Shown: positions 25,520 to 35,431 of the stretch, in pieces
How the letters are laid out: each line of letters begins with the position of its first letter
How positions within the stretch are numbered: the stretch's first letter is position 1
Assembly: GCA_963757185.1 (NCBI GenBank)
Contig: CAVWQI010000010.1
Location: forward strand, 186,001 to 250,000
Length of the DNA stretch: 64,000 nt
Direction of reading: 5' to 3'
From: JAQBQB01 sp963757185
GTDB taxonomy: Bacteria; Gemmatimonadota; Gemmatimonadetes; Gemmatimonadales; Gemmatimonadaceae
The notes under the pieces: generated by a model
The model's database searches: none
Told to the model about the DNA's origin: nothing
What the model saw: the letters and a program-made list of their open reading frames with translations, nothing else
Translations under genes and position numbers: made by a program

Positions 25520-26665
25520 TCAGAAGCGGTACGAGGCGCCGCTGCCCGTGTTGAACACGAGCACCTCGGCGTCGTGCGGAATTCGATTGGCGGCGACGAG
25601 CTCGCGCGTCACCGCCAGCGCACATCCTCCCTCGGGCGCGGTGTCCACGCCGCTGGCGCGCGACAGCTCGAGCGTCGCCGCGCGAATGGCGTCCTCGCTC
25701 ACCGCGTGCGCGTCGCCCTTGCTCTCGTACAGCGCTCGAAGAATCAGCCTGTCGCCGAGCGGCCCGGGCACGCGCAGCCCGCTGGCGTGCGTCGTCGGAT
25801 TCTCCCACGGCGTGGCGTGGTCGGCGCCGGCGAGGAAGGCGCGGACCATCGGGGCGCAGCCGTCGGCTTGGGCGACGACCATGTGCGGCAGCGCTACGTC
25901 TTTCGCCAGCCAACCGCCGCGCTGCATCTCACCGAAGACCTTCCACATTCCGATCAAGCCGGTGCCGCCGCCCGTCGGATAGATGATGTGCGTCGGCAGG
26001 CGCCAGTCGAGTTGCTCGGCGAGCTCGATGCCCATCGTCTTTTTTCCCTCGATGCGGTACGGCTCGCGCAGCGTCGAGACGTCGAAGAAGCCGCTCTCCG
26101 CCGCGAAGGCACGCGCCTGCTTTCCCGCGTCGCCGATGTGTCCTTTCACCAGCTGAAGGTCGGCGCCGAGCGCGCGGATCGTGTCGAGAATCGGTTTGGG
26201 CGTCGTGTCCGGCGCGTAGACGCGCACGGGCAATCCGGCCGCGGCGGCATACGCGCTGAGCGCCGCGCCGGCGTTCCCCGCCGTGGGCACGACGAACCCC
26301 GGAACGCCCGAGCCGCGCGCGCGGGTCACCGCGGCGCTCATCCCGCGCGCCTTGAACGACGCCGTCGGATTGAGCCCCTCGTCCTTCACCCAGAGACGTG
26401 CAACGCCGATTTCGCGCGCGAGCTTGGGCAGCTCGCGCATCGGTGTGAGTCCTTCGCCGAGCGAGACCGGCTCCTCGCCCGCTTCGAGTGGCATCACGGG
26501 CGCGTAGCGCCACATGTCCCAGCGCGCCGTCATCGCGCTGCGGGGCGGCATGGGCGAATCGTAAATGACGAGGAAGGGCTGCCCGCATTTGGGGCAGACG
26601 GTCGCGCGCGCGCTTCCCTGCTCGTGCGTCGCGCACGACGAACATTCGAGATGCCAGGTGCTCAC
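25520..26665 (-). CDS. thrC: Threonine synthase
   Basis: The 381-residue PLP enzyme converts phosphohomoserine to threonine. The N-terminus carries a zinc-ribbon-like CSSC...CPKC pair (WHLECSSCATHEQ, ATVCPKCGQP). The PLP lysine is in LNPTASFKARGMS and the phosphate loop is PTGGGTGLIGMW. GTG 26665 overlaps the uvrC stop. The zinc-ribbon start is common in archaeal-type ThrC. Confidence 0.93.
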   Translation of the reverse strand: MSTWHLECSSCATHEQGSARATVCPKCGQPFLVIYDSPMPPRSAMTARWDMWRYAPVMPLEAGEEPVSLGEGLTPMRELPKLAREIGVARLWVKDEGLNPTASFKARGMSAAVTRARGSGVPGFVVPTAGNAGAALSAYAAAAGLPVRVYAPDTTPKPILDTIRALGADLQLVKGHIGDAGKQARAFAAESGFFDVSTLREPYRIEGKKTMGIELAEQLDWRLPTHIIYPTGGGTGLIGMWKVFGEMQRGGWLAKDVALPHMVVAQADGCAPMVRAFLAGADHATPWENPTTHASGLRVPGPLGDRLILRALYESKGDAHAVSEDAIRAATLELSRASGVDTAPEGGCALAVTRELVAANRIPHDAEVLVFNTGSGASYRF

Positions 26666-28575
26666 GTGATGTCTGACGAGTTGTCGGCGGTGTGGGAGAC
26701 TGCCTGAGATTCGGAATGATCCTGCTCTGGTTCGGCCGTCGGCGCAGAGACTGGAGCGGCGGTCGGCGAGCTGCGCTGCAACGCTTCGACGATACGGTCG
26801 GCCGTCTTGCGGCCGAAGCCCGGGAGCGCGGCGATCGCCTCCGGAGATGCGTCGCGAACTCCCTGCAGACTGCCGAACGCCTCGAGGAGTTGGCGTCGCT
26901 TTGCTTCGCCGATGCCCGGCACCCGCAACAGCTCCGACGTCATCGTACGCAGCGAACGACGCTTCCGCTGGAACGTGATCGCGAAACGATGCGCCTCGTC
27001 GCGGGCTTGCTGAAGCACGCGAAGCGCCGGCGACCGCCGCGGCAGCCGAAGCGGATCGGGCCGGCCCAGGAGAAAGAGATCCTCCTCGCGCTTGGCGAGG
27101 CTGACGATCGGCATGGCGCCGAGCGAGAGCGACTCCAGCGCCGCCGCGGCGGCGTTGAGCTGACCCTTGCCCCCGTCGATCAACACGAGGTCGGGGAGCG
27201 GACGATCCTCTTCGAGGCGGCGCGTGAAATAGCGCTTCACGATTTCGTGCATCGACGCGAAGTCGTCGATTCCCTCGACCGTCTTCACCTTGAACTTGCG
27301 ATACTCCGCGCGATACGGCCGACCGTTCTGAAACCAGATGCACGACGCGACCGTGTCGGTTCCCTGCGCGTGCGAGATGTCGAAGCAGACGATCGCCCGT
27401 GGCACTTTCTGCAAGCCGAGGGCGCGCTGTAACTCGTAAATCGGATCGCCGGCACGCTCTTCTGCTTCCTCGCCGGTGAGGCGAAGCTCCTCGAGCAGGT
27501 GGCGCGCGTTCTGGACCGCGAGATCGACCAGCTCGCGCCGCGGCCCGCGCTGGGGCGCGATGATCTTCGTGTGCTCGAGCGACGCCTCGACGAGCTCGCG
27601 TTCGTCGGGTTCGAACGGCACGAGGAGCTCTGTCGCCCGATCGTCGAGTTTCAGGTAACCGCCGGCGAGATAGGCTTGCAACACGGCGCCGTCGGTTTCG
27701 CCTTCGACGTTCTCGAGAAACTGTTGCTCGCGCGCCAGCAGCTTGCCGCCGCGGATTCGCATCAGCGCGATCGCCGCGTCGTCACCATCGCGCGCATAGC
27801 CCAACACGTCGCGGTCCCCACCGTCGATCGACAGCACGACCGTCGGCTCGGCCATCGACTCGAGATGGTGGAGTGCGTCGCGCAGCTCGGCGGCCCCCTC
27901 GAAGTCGAGCGACGCCGCCGCTTCGTCCATCCGCCGCCGGACGCGGCGGGCCACTTCGTCCGTGCGTCCCTCGAGGAAGACCAGCACCTCGTCGATCATC
28001 GCCGCATACTCGACTTGCGTCTGCGCCAGGATGCACGGCGCCTTGCAGCGATGGATGAAGTAGTCGAGGCAGGGCCGCTCCGGCATCTGTTTCGGCATGT
28101 CGTAGTTGCACGACCGCACCGTGAACAGGCGCTTCACCACGTTGAGCGCGCGTCGCATCGCGCCGACGTCCGTGTACGGGCCGAAGTACTGGCTCCCGTC
28201 GTCGATCAGCCGGCGCGTGACCAGCACGCGCGGGAACGGCTCGGCGACCGTGACCTTGATGTACGGGTACGACTTGTCGTCGCGAAGCGCGATGTTGTAC
28301 TTCGGCTTGTGCTCCTTGATGAGATTGGCCTCGAGGATCAACGCGTGCGCCTCGCTCGGCACGACGATCGTGTCGAGGTCCGCCGCGGCGATCATCAGCG
28401 CCTGCGTCTTGACGCTCTCGGCGTGGTCGGCGGCGACGTAGTTGCGTACGCGCGACCGCAGCCGCTTGGCCTTCCCGACGTACAGGACCGTCCCGTCCGC
28501 GTCGCGCCAGAGATACACCCCGGGCGATTCGGGCAGGTGCGCGATCTTGTCGAGGACGGACGACTTCAGGGCCAT
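26662..28575 (-). CDS. uvrC: Excinuclease ABC subunit C
   Basis: UvrC makes both incisions in nucleotide excision repair. The 637-residue protein has the GIY-YIG nuclease (LPESPGVYLWRDADGTVLYVGKAKRLRSRV), a UVR motif (ASLDFEGAAELRDALHHL), the RNase H-like endonuclease core (CFDISHAQGTDTVAS, LVLIDGGKGQLNAA) and two C-terminal helix-hairpin-helix repeats (LLRVPGIGEAKRRQLLEAFG, IAALPGFGRKTADRIV). ATG 28575 fits; the longer frame upstream is a shadow of murJ. Confidence 0.97.
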   Translation of the reverse strand: MALKSSVLDKIAHLPESPGVYLWRDADGTVLYVGKAKRLRSRVRNYVAADHAESVKTQALMIAAADLDTIVVPSEAHALILEANLIKEHKPKYNIALRDDKSYPYIKVTVAEPFPRVLVTRRLIDDGSQYFGPYTDVGAMRRALNVVKRLFTVRSCNYDMPKQMPERPCLDYFIHRCKAPCILAQTQVEYAAMIDEVLVFLEGRTDEVARRVRRRMDEAAASLDFEGAAELRDALHHLESMAEPTVVLSIDGGDRDVLGYARDGDDAAIALMRIRGGKLLAREQQFLENVEGETDGAVLQAYLAGGYLKLDDRATELLVPFEPDERELVEASLEHTKIIAPQRGPRRELVDLAVQNARHLLEELRLTGEEAEERAGDPIYELQRALGLQKVPRAIVCFDISHAQGTDTVASCIWFQNGRPYRAEYRKFKVKTVEGIDDFASMHEIVKRYFTRRLEEDRPLPDLVLIDGGKGQLNAAAAALESLSLGAMPIVSLAKREEDLFLLGRPDPLRLPRRSPALRVLQQARDEAHRFAITFQRKRRSLRTMTSELLRVPGIGEAKRRQLLEAFGSLQGVRDASPEAIAALPGFGRKTADRIVEALQRSSPTAAPVSAPTAEPEQDHSESQAVSHTADNSSDIT

Positions 28576-28583
28576 GCCGAAAA

Positions 28584-30215
28584 TTACCCTCGGCGCGAGC
28601 CCCTCCGCAGACGTCGAAGCGCGCTGCGAGCCTCCGGAACGCCCAGGGCGAGGGTAGCGCCCAAGTAGACGACGCCAAACACCATCAGCACGAGCGCGCG
28701 CGTAACGAACGTCGAGGCTCCCAGTCCATACACGCGCATCGCCCAGCCGGCGGCGGCGGCCGCGAGCGCCGCCCCCCACAAGGTCCCCACGAATCCGGCT
28801 GTCAATCCCGTCACACCGATCCGTTGATTGAGCCGGCTTCTGAGCAGCGTGAACTCCACCCAGCCCGCGATGCCGGCCGACGAGGTCAACCCCGCGGCGC
28901 CCCAGTGTTGGTCGATTCCGAGCAGTCGCGGACCTTCGAACGCGAATAGCGCGCCGAGGATCGTGGTCAGGGCAACTCGTACGAGCGCGAACCGCAGCGG
29001 GGTGCGTGTGTCGTGCAGCGCGTAGTACGTCGCCGAGTAGAGGCGCCCGAGCGTCGACGCGAGCAGCCCGACGGCCGAGCCGGCGAGAATTCCCCACGCG
29101 TACATCGACTCCGTCGCCGTAAAGCGGCCGCCGTTCTGGAACAGCAGCGCGGCGATCACGTCTCCGAGCGCGAGAAACGCCATCGCCGACGGAATCACGA
29201 AGTACGCGATCTGCCGAAGGCCGGTGCCGATCCGCGCGCGCAGCTGCGCCGCGATCTGTTCCTCGCTTCCGACCGCGCGCGACATCTCCGGCAATTCGGC
29301 CGCGGAGACCGCCATGCCGAAGAGGCTGACCGGCAGCAGGTAAATCGTCTGCGCGTAGCTCAGCGTCGCGACGACGCCGCCGGGGAGGAAGCTTGCCAGC
29401 CATTGATCGATGTAGCCGCTGATCTGAACGACGCCGCGGCTCGTCAACACCGGTATGAAGTTTTTCGAAACGCGCTGGACGTCCGCCGATTTCCTCTCGA
29501 GCGACACGCGCAACGGACGGGTGAGCGCGACCGCCGTCGGCAGCTGGACGAGAAACTGCAGGAACGCGCCGGCTACGGAGGCCCAAGCGAGAATCACCGC
29601 CAGATCCGGCGGACCGCGCCTCGGTCCGAATCCCACGAGAGCCGCGATCATCGCGACGTTCCACAGAATCGGCGCCGCGTAGGAGATCAAAAACTTCCGA
29701 TGGCTGTTGAGTACCCCGAGGCACCACGACGCGACGACGAAGATCCCGGCGCCCGGAAACAGTATCCGCACCAGGGTGATCGTGAGCGCGCGACGCGCAG
29801 GATCGAACCCTGGGGCGATGAGGGGAATCAGCCATGGTGTGATGAGAACGCCGACCAGCACCGCCACCGCGACGACGAGGGACAAGAGTCCCAGAATCGC
29901 GCCCGCCAGCTTGCCGGCGTCTTCCTCCCTGCCGTCCTCGAGGAGGCGCGAATACACCGGAATGAACGACGCCGAGAGCGCGCCTTCGCCGAACAGGTTG
30001 TTGAGAATGTTAGGAATCTTGAACGCGGCGGTGAACGCGTCCGCGGCGAGGCTCGCGCCAAGGAAATGCGCCATGAGCATCTGCCGCGCGAGACCGAACA
30101 CGCGCGACAACAGGATTCCCGTCGCGACGATGGTTGCTGCACCGCCGGTGCGGCGGGGAGGTGGCGGTGGAGGCACGCTCGCGTCGCTCGTCGAACCGCG
30201 AGCCGTCGCCGTCAT
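28584..30215 (-). CDS. murJ: Lipid II flippase MurJ
   Basis: The 543-residue membrane protein has the MVF/MOP signature: ILLSRVFGLARQMLMAHFLGASLAADAFTAAFKIPNILNNLFGEGALSASFIPVY. About 14 hydrophobic helices follow. It flips lipid II for peptidoglycan synthesis. The N-terminal 25 residues are a Ser/Pro-rich leader. The start overlaps the bshC stop by four bases. Confidence 0.95.
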   Translation of the reverse strand: MTATARGSTSDASVPPPPPPRRTGGAATIVATGILLSRVFGLARQMLMAHFLGASLAADAFTAAFKIPNILNNLFGEGALSASFIPVYSRLLEDGREEDAGKLAGAILGLLSLVVAVAVLVGVLITPWLIPLIAPGFDPARRALTITLVRILFPGAGIFVVASWCLGVLNSHRKFLISYAAPILWNVAMIAALVGFGPRRGPPDLAVILAWASVAGAFLQFLVQLPTAVALTRPLRVSLERKSADVQRVSKNFIPVLTSRGVVQISGYIDQWLASFLPGGVVATLSYAQTIYLLPVSLFGMAVSAAELPEMSRAVGSEEQIAAQLRARIGTGLRQIAYFVIPSAMAFLALGDVIAALLFQNGGRFTATESMYAWGILAGSAVGLLASTLGRLYSATYYALHDTRTPLRFALVRVALTTILGALFAFEGPRLLGIDQHWGAAGLTSSAGIAGWVEFTLLRSRLNQRIGVTGLTAGFVGTLWGAALAAAAAGWAMRVYGLGASTFVTRALVLMVFGVVYLGATLALGVPEARSALRRLRRGSRRG

Positions 30216-31819
30216 ACGCGCGCGGCGGTCGCGACCGACGGAGCGGCGAGCGTCGGGGAGTCGCCGATCAACCCGCGCGCGTGAGCGCGGGCCGCGGCGA
30301 GCATGTCGTCGAGCAGCGCGGGGCCGTATTTGGCGAGCAACGGCACGAACGCCAACCGGCGCTCCTGTCGAATGCCGCCCGGGAAGAGCGATCCGCGCAC
30401 GACGGCGATGTCGCGCATCAGCGCCGACTCGCGGCGCTTCACCCCGGCGAGCACTCGCCGCTCGAGACGTTCGATGCGATGCTCAATGCCGCGCCGCGCC
30501 CCGTCGAGAGCGCGCGCGGAAAGCAAGTCACCGTCGGCCGCGCGCAACGCCTCGATCGCACGAGCCAGGTCGGCGCGCAACAGCTGAATGGCTCCGTCGA
30601 CACCCGGAGCGACGTGCTGGTGCGCTATCCGGGTCTCGGCGGCGTGCGGGTCGACGAGGTCCTCGGCCGAGAGGCGCAGCTCGTCGAGGCATTTCCGAAT
30701 GCGCGGCTCGATGATGGTGGTCGACCACCGCGGCGCGACACGCGGCACGGCGGCGCGCAGCGACTCGGCGACAGCGCTCACCTGCGCGAAGTACGCGATC
30801 TCGCCCGGTCCACCGATGTACGTGGCGGTCGGCAAGATCGCGCGCTCGACCACCGGTCGCAGCAGGACCGTCGGGGAAAGATGCGCGCTCGTCAAACCGA
30901 TCGAAACGCGCGCCTCGGACGTGGCCGACGATGCCGCCTCGTGAATGGGCAGCCGTCGCTTCGTGCCGTTCTCCGTGATCGAGACGAGCGACAGCCCAGC
31001 CACCTCTTCCACCTGGGGGTGGTAGCCGGCGGCACGAATCGCCTCCGACCGCGCGTGGACGGCGAGCGCGAGCGAGTCCGCCGATTGCGCTGCTCGCACG
31101 AGGATGCCGCGGGCTCGCGCGATCACCGCGTCGTGCGACGCGTCCAACACCGCGATCTCCAGCGGCTCGAGCAACTCGCGCAGCACGTCGACGTATGCCC
31201 CGCCGATCGTGTTTCCCTCACGAGAGTAGGCGCGGACCGCCGCCTCGAGGTACGACGAGTGCGGCGCGGAGCCCGACGCCGTGCGAAGGTGCTGGGCGAG
31301 CGGTCGAATGGCGTCGTCGAGCGGCGCCAGCGCCATCGGCGTGCCGACGGCGGGCTTGTGCGTGAGGCGGAGCTCGTCGGCGCCGCTGTCGGTGGCGACC
31401 CAGACGCCGGCGGTTTCCGCGAAGTCGGCGTCGTCGGTGGCGGCCCAGAACACCGGAGCAACCGGAATCCCGGTCACGTCACGGAGAACGTCGGCGATCG
31501 CGCGCGCGGTGATCGCCTTGGCGAGCGTCATGATCGGACCGCCGAACAAGCCCGGCTGCTGCCCCGTCGTGACGACGATCCCCTTCCCGTTCGCGCTCTG
31601 CGCCAAGCGCTGGGCCGCGGCGCCGCTCGCGGCGAACGCCGGCGAGAGCGCGTCGAGCCAGTCCGAGCCGACATCGCCGGCGACATCGCGCGCGTGCGAC
31701 CGCCACGCGCGCGCGTCGCGTGGCAGCGCCGGGTACCAGTCCGGCACGCGTCCGGCGCGCGCCGCGACCGAGAGCGGGGAGCCGCCGAGCGGCTCGGTTC
31801 GAACCTCGGCGCGATTCAT
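30212..31819 (-). CDS. bshC: Bacillithiol biosynthesis cysteine-adding enzyme BshC
   Basis: The 535-residue protein carries the BshC signature GIVVTTGQQPGLFGGPIMTLAKAI and PVFWAATDDADFAE, plus a conserved C-terminal region (IGGPGEIAYFAQVSAV). BshC adds cysteine to GlcN-malate to make bacillithiol, the low-molecular-weight thiol of Bacillus, Deinococcus and some other phyla. bshA and bshB are not in the window. It is translationally coupled to murJ. Confidence 0.9.
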   Translation of the reverse strand: MNRAEVRTEPLGGSPLSVAARAGRVPDWYPALPRDARAWRSHARDVAGDVGSDWLDALSPAFAASGAAAQRLAQSANGKGIVVTTGQQPGLFGGPIMTLAKAITARAIADVLRDVTGIPVAPVFWAATDDADFAETAGVWVATDSGADELRLTHKPAVGTPMALAPLDDAIRPLAQHLRTASGSAPHSSYLEAAVRAYSREGNTIGGAYVDVLRELLEPLEIAVLDASHDAVIARARGILVRAAQSADSLALAVHARSEAIRAAGYHPQVEEVAGLSLVSITENGTKRRLPIHEAASSATSEARVSIGLTSAHLSPTVLLRPVVERAILPTATYIGGPGEIAYFAQVSAVAESLRAAVPRVAPRWSTTIIEPRIRKCLDELRLSAEDLVDPHAAETRIAHQHVAPGVDGAIQLLRADLARAIEALRAADGDLLSARALDGARRGIEHRIERLERRVLAGVKRRESALMRDIAVVRGSLFPGGIRQERRLAFVPLLAKYGPALLDDMLAAARAHARGLIGDSPTLAAPSVATAARV

Positions 31820-31838
31820 ACGTGCGTGCCCGCTCGAG

Positions 31839-32303
31839 CTACTTGTGATAGGGCTCGCGACGGACGATCGTCCCCGCCCGGTACAACTGTTCCGCGAGAA
31901 CGAGGCGAGCCAGTTCGTGCGGCAAAGTCCACGGCGCGAGCGAGAGCGTGAGCGACACCCGGCTCTTGAGGGACTCCCCGAGCCCGAACGCGCCGCCGAT
32001 CACGAAGGCCACGTCCACCGCGCGCTCGCGGGCCTCCTGCAGCCACTCGGCGAAGCGCTCCGACGTGAACGATCGGCCGCTCACCTCGCATGCGACCACC
32101 TGCGCGGCCGGCGGAATCGCGACGAGCAGCCGCTTGGCCTCGGCGTCGCGCGCGCGGCTCCCCGACAGATCGGCGGCCGATTCCTGGCGCACCTCGCGAA
32201 CGTCGAGCGGCCAGTAGCGCGCGGCGCGGGTCTCATAGTCCCGAATCGCTCCCGCGAGGTTGGCGTCGCGCGGTTTGCCGACCACGGCAACGACGACACG
32301 CAT
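31839..32303 (-). CDS. rlmH: 23S rRNA (pseudouridine-1915-N3)-methyltransferase RlmH
   Basis: The 154-residue SPOUT methyltransferase has the knotted C-terminal motif VAFVIGGAFGLGESLKSR, then LSLAPWTLPHELARLVLAEQLYRAG and the conserved end REPYHK. It methylates helix 69 of 23S rRNA on assembled ribosomes. Confidence 0.95.
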   Translation of the reverse strand: MRVVVAVVGKPRDANLAGAIRDYETRAARYWPLDVREVRQESAADLSGSRARDAEAKRLLVAIPPAAQVVACEVSGRSFTSERFAEWLQEARERAVDVAFVIGGAFGLGESLKSRVSLTLSLAPWTLPHELARLVLAEQLYRAGTIVRREPYHK

Positions 32304-32370
32304 CGACTGGAGCGTCGCACATCAGCGGAGCGCCCCCGGACGACGACAACACCGGCACGGCGCCGACTCC

Positions 32371-33678
32371 TTACGCATAAATGCCGCGCAGCCGGTGCAC
32401 CGTGGCCACGCGGCTGATCGAGAGCATGTACGCCGCCGTGCGCATGTTGACCTTGTGCTGCTTGGACAGGTGCAGCACGTCGGCGAAGCTTCGACACATG
32501 ATGTCGTGCAACCGCTCGTTGACGGTGTCTTCCGTCCAGAAATAGCCGCCGCGGTCCTGCACCCACTCGAAGTACGAGACGGTGACGCCGCCGGCGTTGG
32601 CGAGGATGTCGGGAATCACGAAGATCCCTTTCTCGTCGAGGATCGAGTCGGCGCTCGCCGTCGTCGGACCGTTCGCGCCCTCGCAGATGATCTTGGCGCG
32701 AACCTTCGCCGCGTTCTTGCTCGTGATCACGTTCTCCAGCGCGGCCGGCAGGAGCACGTCGACGTCGGAGAGCAGTAGCTCGTCGTTCGAGATCTGGTCG
32801 CCGCCGTCGAAGCCGTCGAGCGAGCGCACGCGCTTCACGTGTTTGATCGCCGCCTCGACGTCGATCCCGTTCTGGTTGAAGTAGCCGCCGGTGCGGTCGC
32901 TTATCGCGACGATCTTGCACCCCTCGCGCGACAGCAGCTCGGCGGCGACGGAACCCACGTTGCCGAATCCCTGCACCGCGACCGTCGTACCCTGGACCGG
33001 CATGCCGAGATGCTTGAGCGCTTCTCGCGTGACGATCATGCAGCCGCGCCCCGTCGCTTCGCGGCGGCCGAGTGAGCCGCCCATCTCGATCGGCTTGCCC
33101 GTGACGACCGCCGTCACCGTGTGGCGCATGTGCATCGAGTACGTGTCCATGACCCACGCCATCACGCGCTCGTTCGTGTTCACGTCGGGCGCCGGCACGT
33201 CGGAGTCGGGACCGAGCGTGTTGATGATGCCCGCGGTGTAGCGTCGCGTGAGGCGCTCGAGCTCGCCTGCACTCATCTTCAACGGGTCGCAGACGACGCC
33301 GCCCTTCGAGCCGCCGAACGGAAGGTTCACGACCGCGCACTTCCATGTCATCCACGCGGCAAGCGCTTTGACTTCCTCGAGCGTCACATTGAGGTCGAAC
33401 CGGATGCCGCCCTTGGCCGGGCCGCGCGACGTGTTGTACAGGACGCGGTGGCCGATGAACACCTCGACCTCCCCGTTGTCCATCATCACGGGGACGGAGA
33501 TGGTGATCTGCTTTTCCGGGTGGCGAAGGACTTTGTAGAGGCCCGGCTCGAGATCGAGCAGGTCGGCGGCGCGGTCGAACCGCGACATCATGGCCTCGAA
33601 CGGATTTTCTTCGTTGAGAAACCGGTCTTTGTCCGGTCGAACGATTCTGTCGGTGGGGAGTCGGAGGTCGGTGACCAT
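32371..33678 (-). CDS. gdhA: Glutamate dehydrogenase
   Basis: The 435-residue enzyme interconverts glutamate and 2-oxoglutarate plus ammonia. It shows RVLYNTSRGPAKGGIRF, the catalytic region VVNLPFGGSKGGVVCDP, TGKPIEMGGSLGRREATGRG and the nucleotide-binding VQGFGNVGSVAAELL. The C-terminal end (RTAAYMLSISRVATVHRLRGIYA) is typical of the hexameric Glu/Leu/Phe/Val dehydrogenase family. Cofactor specificity is not read from sequence here. Confidence 0.95.
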   Translation of the reverse strand: MVTDLRLPTDRIVRPDKDRFLNEENPFEAMMSRFDRAADLLDLEPGLYKVLRHPEKQITISVPVMMDNGEVEVFIGHRVLYNTSRGPAKGGIRFDLNVTLEEVKALAAWMTWKCAVVNLPFGGSKGGVVCDPLKMSAGELERLTRRYTAGIINTLGPDSDVPAPDVNTNERVMAWVMDTYSMHMRHTVTAVVTGKPIEMGGSLGRREATGRGCMIVTREALKHLGMPVQGTTVAVQGFGNVGSVAAELLSREGCKIVAISDRTGGYFNQNGIDVEAAIKHVKRVRSLDGFDGGDQISNDELLLSDVDVLLPAALENVITSKNAAKVRAKIICEGANGPTTASADSILDEKGIFVIPDILANAGGVTVSYFEWVQDRGGYFWTEDTVNERLHDIMCRSFADVLHLSKQHKVNMRTAAYMLSISRVATVHRLRGIYA

Positions 33679-33699
33679 GTGGAAGCAAACAGGCCGGCG

Positions 33700-34770
33700 T
33701 CAGCCGGCGATCTGAGAGGGCGTTCGGGGGGTTCGCGTGCGTACGACACCATCGAGCACGGAGTCCAGACCACCGACGCCGCGCTCGACCTGCACATCTT
33801 GAGAAACATACCACAACGGCGGTCCAAGGCGAGGCCAGCGCGCGCCGAGCTTGACCGCGTCTTTGAGCGTGCACAACACCATGTCGACGTGCTTGAGATC
33901 GCGCGCCACCTCGGCGACCTCACGATCGGTGAACGCGTGATGGTCGGGAAAAAGACGGGCGTCCACCTTCGCGTTGAAACGCGGCCCCAGTGCGCTCACT
34001 TGCGACACGAACGCCGCGGGATCGCCGATCGAAACAACGACGCCGACGCGAACGCCGGCGAGCGACGACAGCGAACGCGTCTCGCTGCGATCGATCGTAT
34101 TCACCAGGTCGAGCGGAACGATTCGCACCGAAACGCGCGGCACCATCGACGCCACTGTCGCCAGACGATCGTGGACGCGGTCGACGGCGTCGTCGCACGA
34201 CGCCTTGCACGTCACGACGACGAGCGTGGCGCGCCGAATCGCGTGCAGCGGCTCGCGCCAGGGACCGGCCGGCAGGAGTCGCGCGTCACCGCCCGCCCAC
34301 TGGTCGGCGCTCACGAGCACGATGTCGACGTCGCGGGCGATGCCGCGATGCTGGAATCCATCATCGAGCACCGCGACGTCGGCGCCGTCGGCGGCGGCAC
34401 GTTCCACCGCGGCAAGCCGGTCGGCACCGACGATCACCGGGATCGAGCGGTTGAGCGACCGGTGCACCAGCGGCTCGTCGTCGCCGTAGCCGCGCAATAC
34501 GATCGCCGGGCGCGCGCCTCGCGCCGCCAGCCCGCGCGCGATCCACGCCGCGACGGGCGTCTTGCCCGTGCCACCGACTGTCAGGTTGCCGACGCTCACG
34601 ACGGAGATCGGCGCGCGGTGGGCGCGAAGCCAGCCGATGTCGTAGAGCGCGTCGCGCGTGCCGACCACGCCGCCGTAGAGGAGCGACGCCGGCGTCAGCA
34701 GCGTGCGGGCGAACGCCGACGCGTAGTCCTTGCCGTACCAGAGCTGCTCGATCGCGCGCGGATCAGCCAT
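33700..34770 (-). CDS. lpxK: Tetraacyldisaccharide 4'-kinase
   Basis: LpxK phosphorylates the lipid A disaccharide at the 4' position. The 356-residue protein has the P-loop region VVSVGNLTVGGTGKTPVAAWIA and the following VLRGYGDDEPLV and VLDDGFQHRGIARDVDIVLV, all diagnostic. It overlaps the DUF374 acyltransferase upstream by 8 bases and completes the lpx operon. Confidence 0.95.
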   Translation of the reverse strand: MADPRAIEQLWYGKDYASAFARTLLTPASLLYGGVVGTRDALYDIGWLRAHRAPISVVSVGNLTVGGTGKTPVAAWIARGLAARGARPAIVLRGYGDDEPLVHRSLNRSIPVIVGADRLAAVERAAADGADVAVLDDGFQHRGIARDVDIVLVSADQWAGGDARLLPAGPWREPLHAIRRATLVVVTCKASCDDAVDRVHDRLATVASMVPRVSVRIVPLDLVNTIDRSETRSLSSLAGVRVGVVVSIGDPAAFVSQVSALGPRFNAKVDARLFPDHHAFTDREVAEVARDLKHVDMVLCTLKDAVKLGARWPRLGPPLWYVSQDVQVERGVGGLDSVLDGVVRTRTPRTPSQIAG

Positions 34771-35431
34771 CGGCCGCGCGCTCCGCCGCCGCCATCGTTT
34801 CGGCGACGCGCTCGACGGACCCCGCCGCCTCGCGCGATTCGGCCGCGGTCACGTACAGCGGATCGCTATACGCGATCGTGACGCGGCTGAACGGCTTCGG
34901 AATCTCGAAACGATCCCATGTCGACAAGCGCCACGGCGAGTGGGCGTGCATGAGCGCCGCGATCACCGGCGCACCGGTGCGGTGCGCGACGATGACGACC
35001 CCGGGCGCGACTGTGCGCGCGGGGCCGCGCGGTCCGTCGGGCGTGAGCGCCAGGTCGCCGCGCTGTTCGATGACGCGCGACGCCTCGAGCAGCGCCCGCG
35101 CCGCGTTGCGCGACGTCGAGCCGCGCACCGTGCGAAACCCCAGGCGCTCGGCGATGCGGGCGATGATCTCGCCGTCGCCGTGCTCACTGATCAGCACCGT
35201 GACTCCCTCACCACGATGATGATACAGGAGCGGGAGGAGATGGCCATGCCAGAGCGAGAATACGATCGGCTGCTTGGCCGACCGACACTCGCGCACGGGC
35301 CCGTCGTTCCGAACCCGGATCCGCCACGTCGCTCCGAGAACGCGCACGAGCCAGGTTCCGAGGCGCGCCAGCCGCGCAATCCGTCGCTCGGCGCGCGCGT
35401 CGGCCGCGACGCGAGGCGCGTCAGTGGCCAT
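34763..35431 (-). CDS. DUF374-type lysophospholipid/lipid A acyltransferase-like protein
   Basis: The 222-residue protein contains IVFSLWHGHLLPLLYHH, the active-site-like SEHGDGEIIARIAERLGFRTVRGS and LTPDGPRGPARTVAPG, all typical of DUF374 proteins related to PlsC/LpxL acyltransferases. It sits between lpxB and lpxK, so a role as the secondary lipid A (or Kdo-lipid A) acyltransferase is likely but inferred. ATG 35431 is used; it overlaps the lpxB stop by 11 bases. Confidence 0.85.
   Translation of the reverse strand: MATDAPRVAADARAERRIARLARLGTWLVRVLGATWRIRVRNDGPVRECRSAKQPIVFSLWHGHLLPLLYHHRGEGVTVLISEHGDGEIIARIAERLGFRTVRGSTSRNAARALLEASRVIEQRGDLALTPDGPRGPARTVAPGVVIVAHRTGAPVIAALMHAHSPWRLSTWDRFEIPKPFSRVTIAYSDPLYVTAAESREAAGSVERVAETMAAAERAADG

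Noticed and set aside
28576..29835. Upstream extension of the uvrC frame to over 1000 codons
   Set aside because: The extension is Arg-rich and antithetical to murJ, which is well supported in another frame; UvrC homology begins at ATG 28575.
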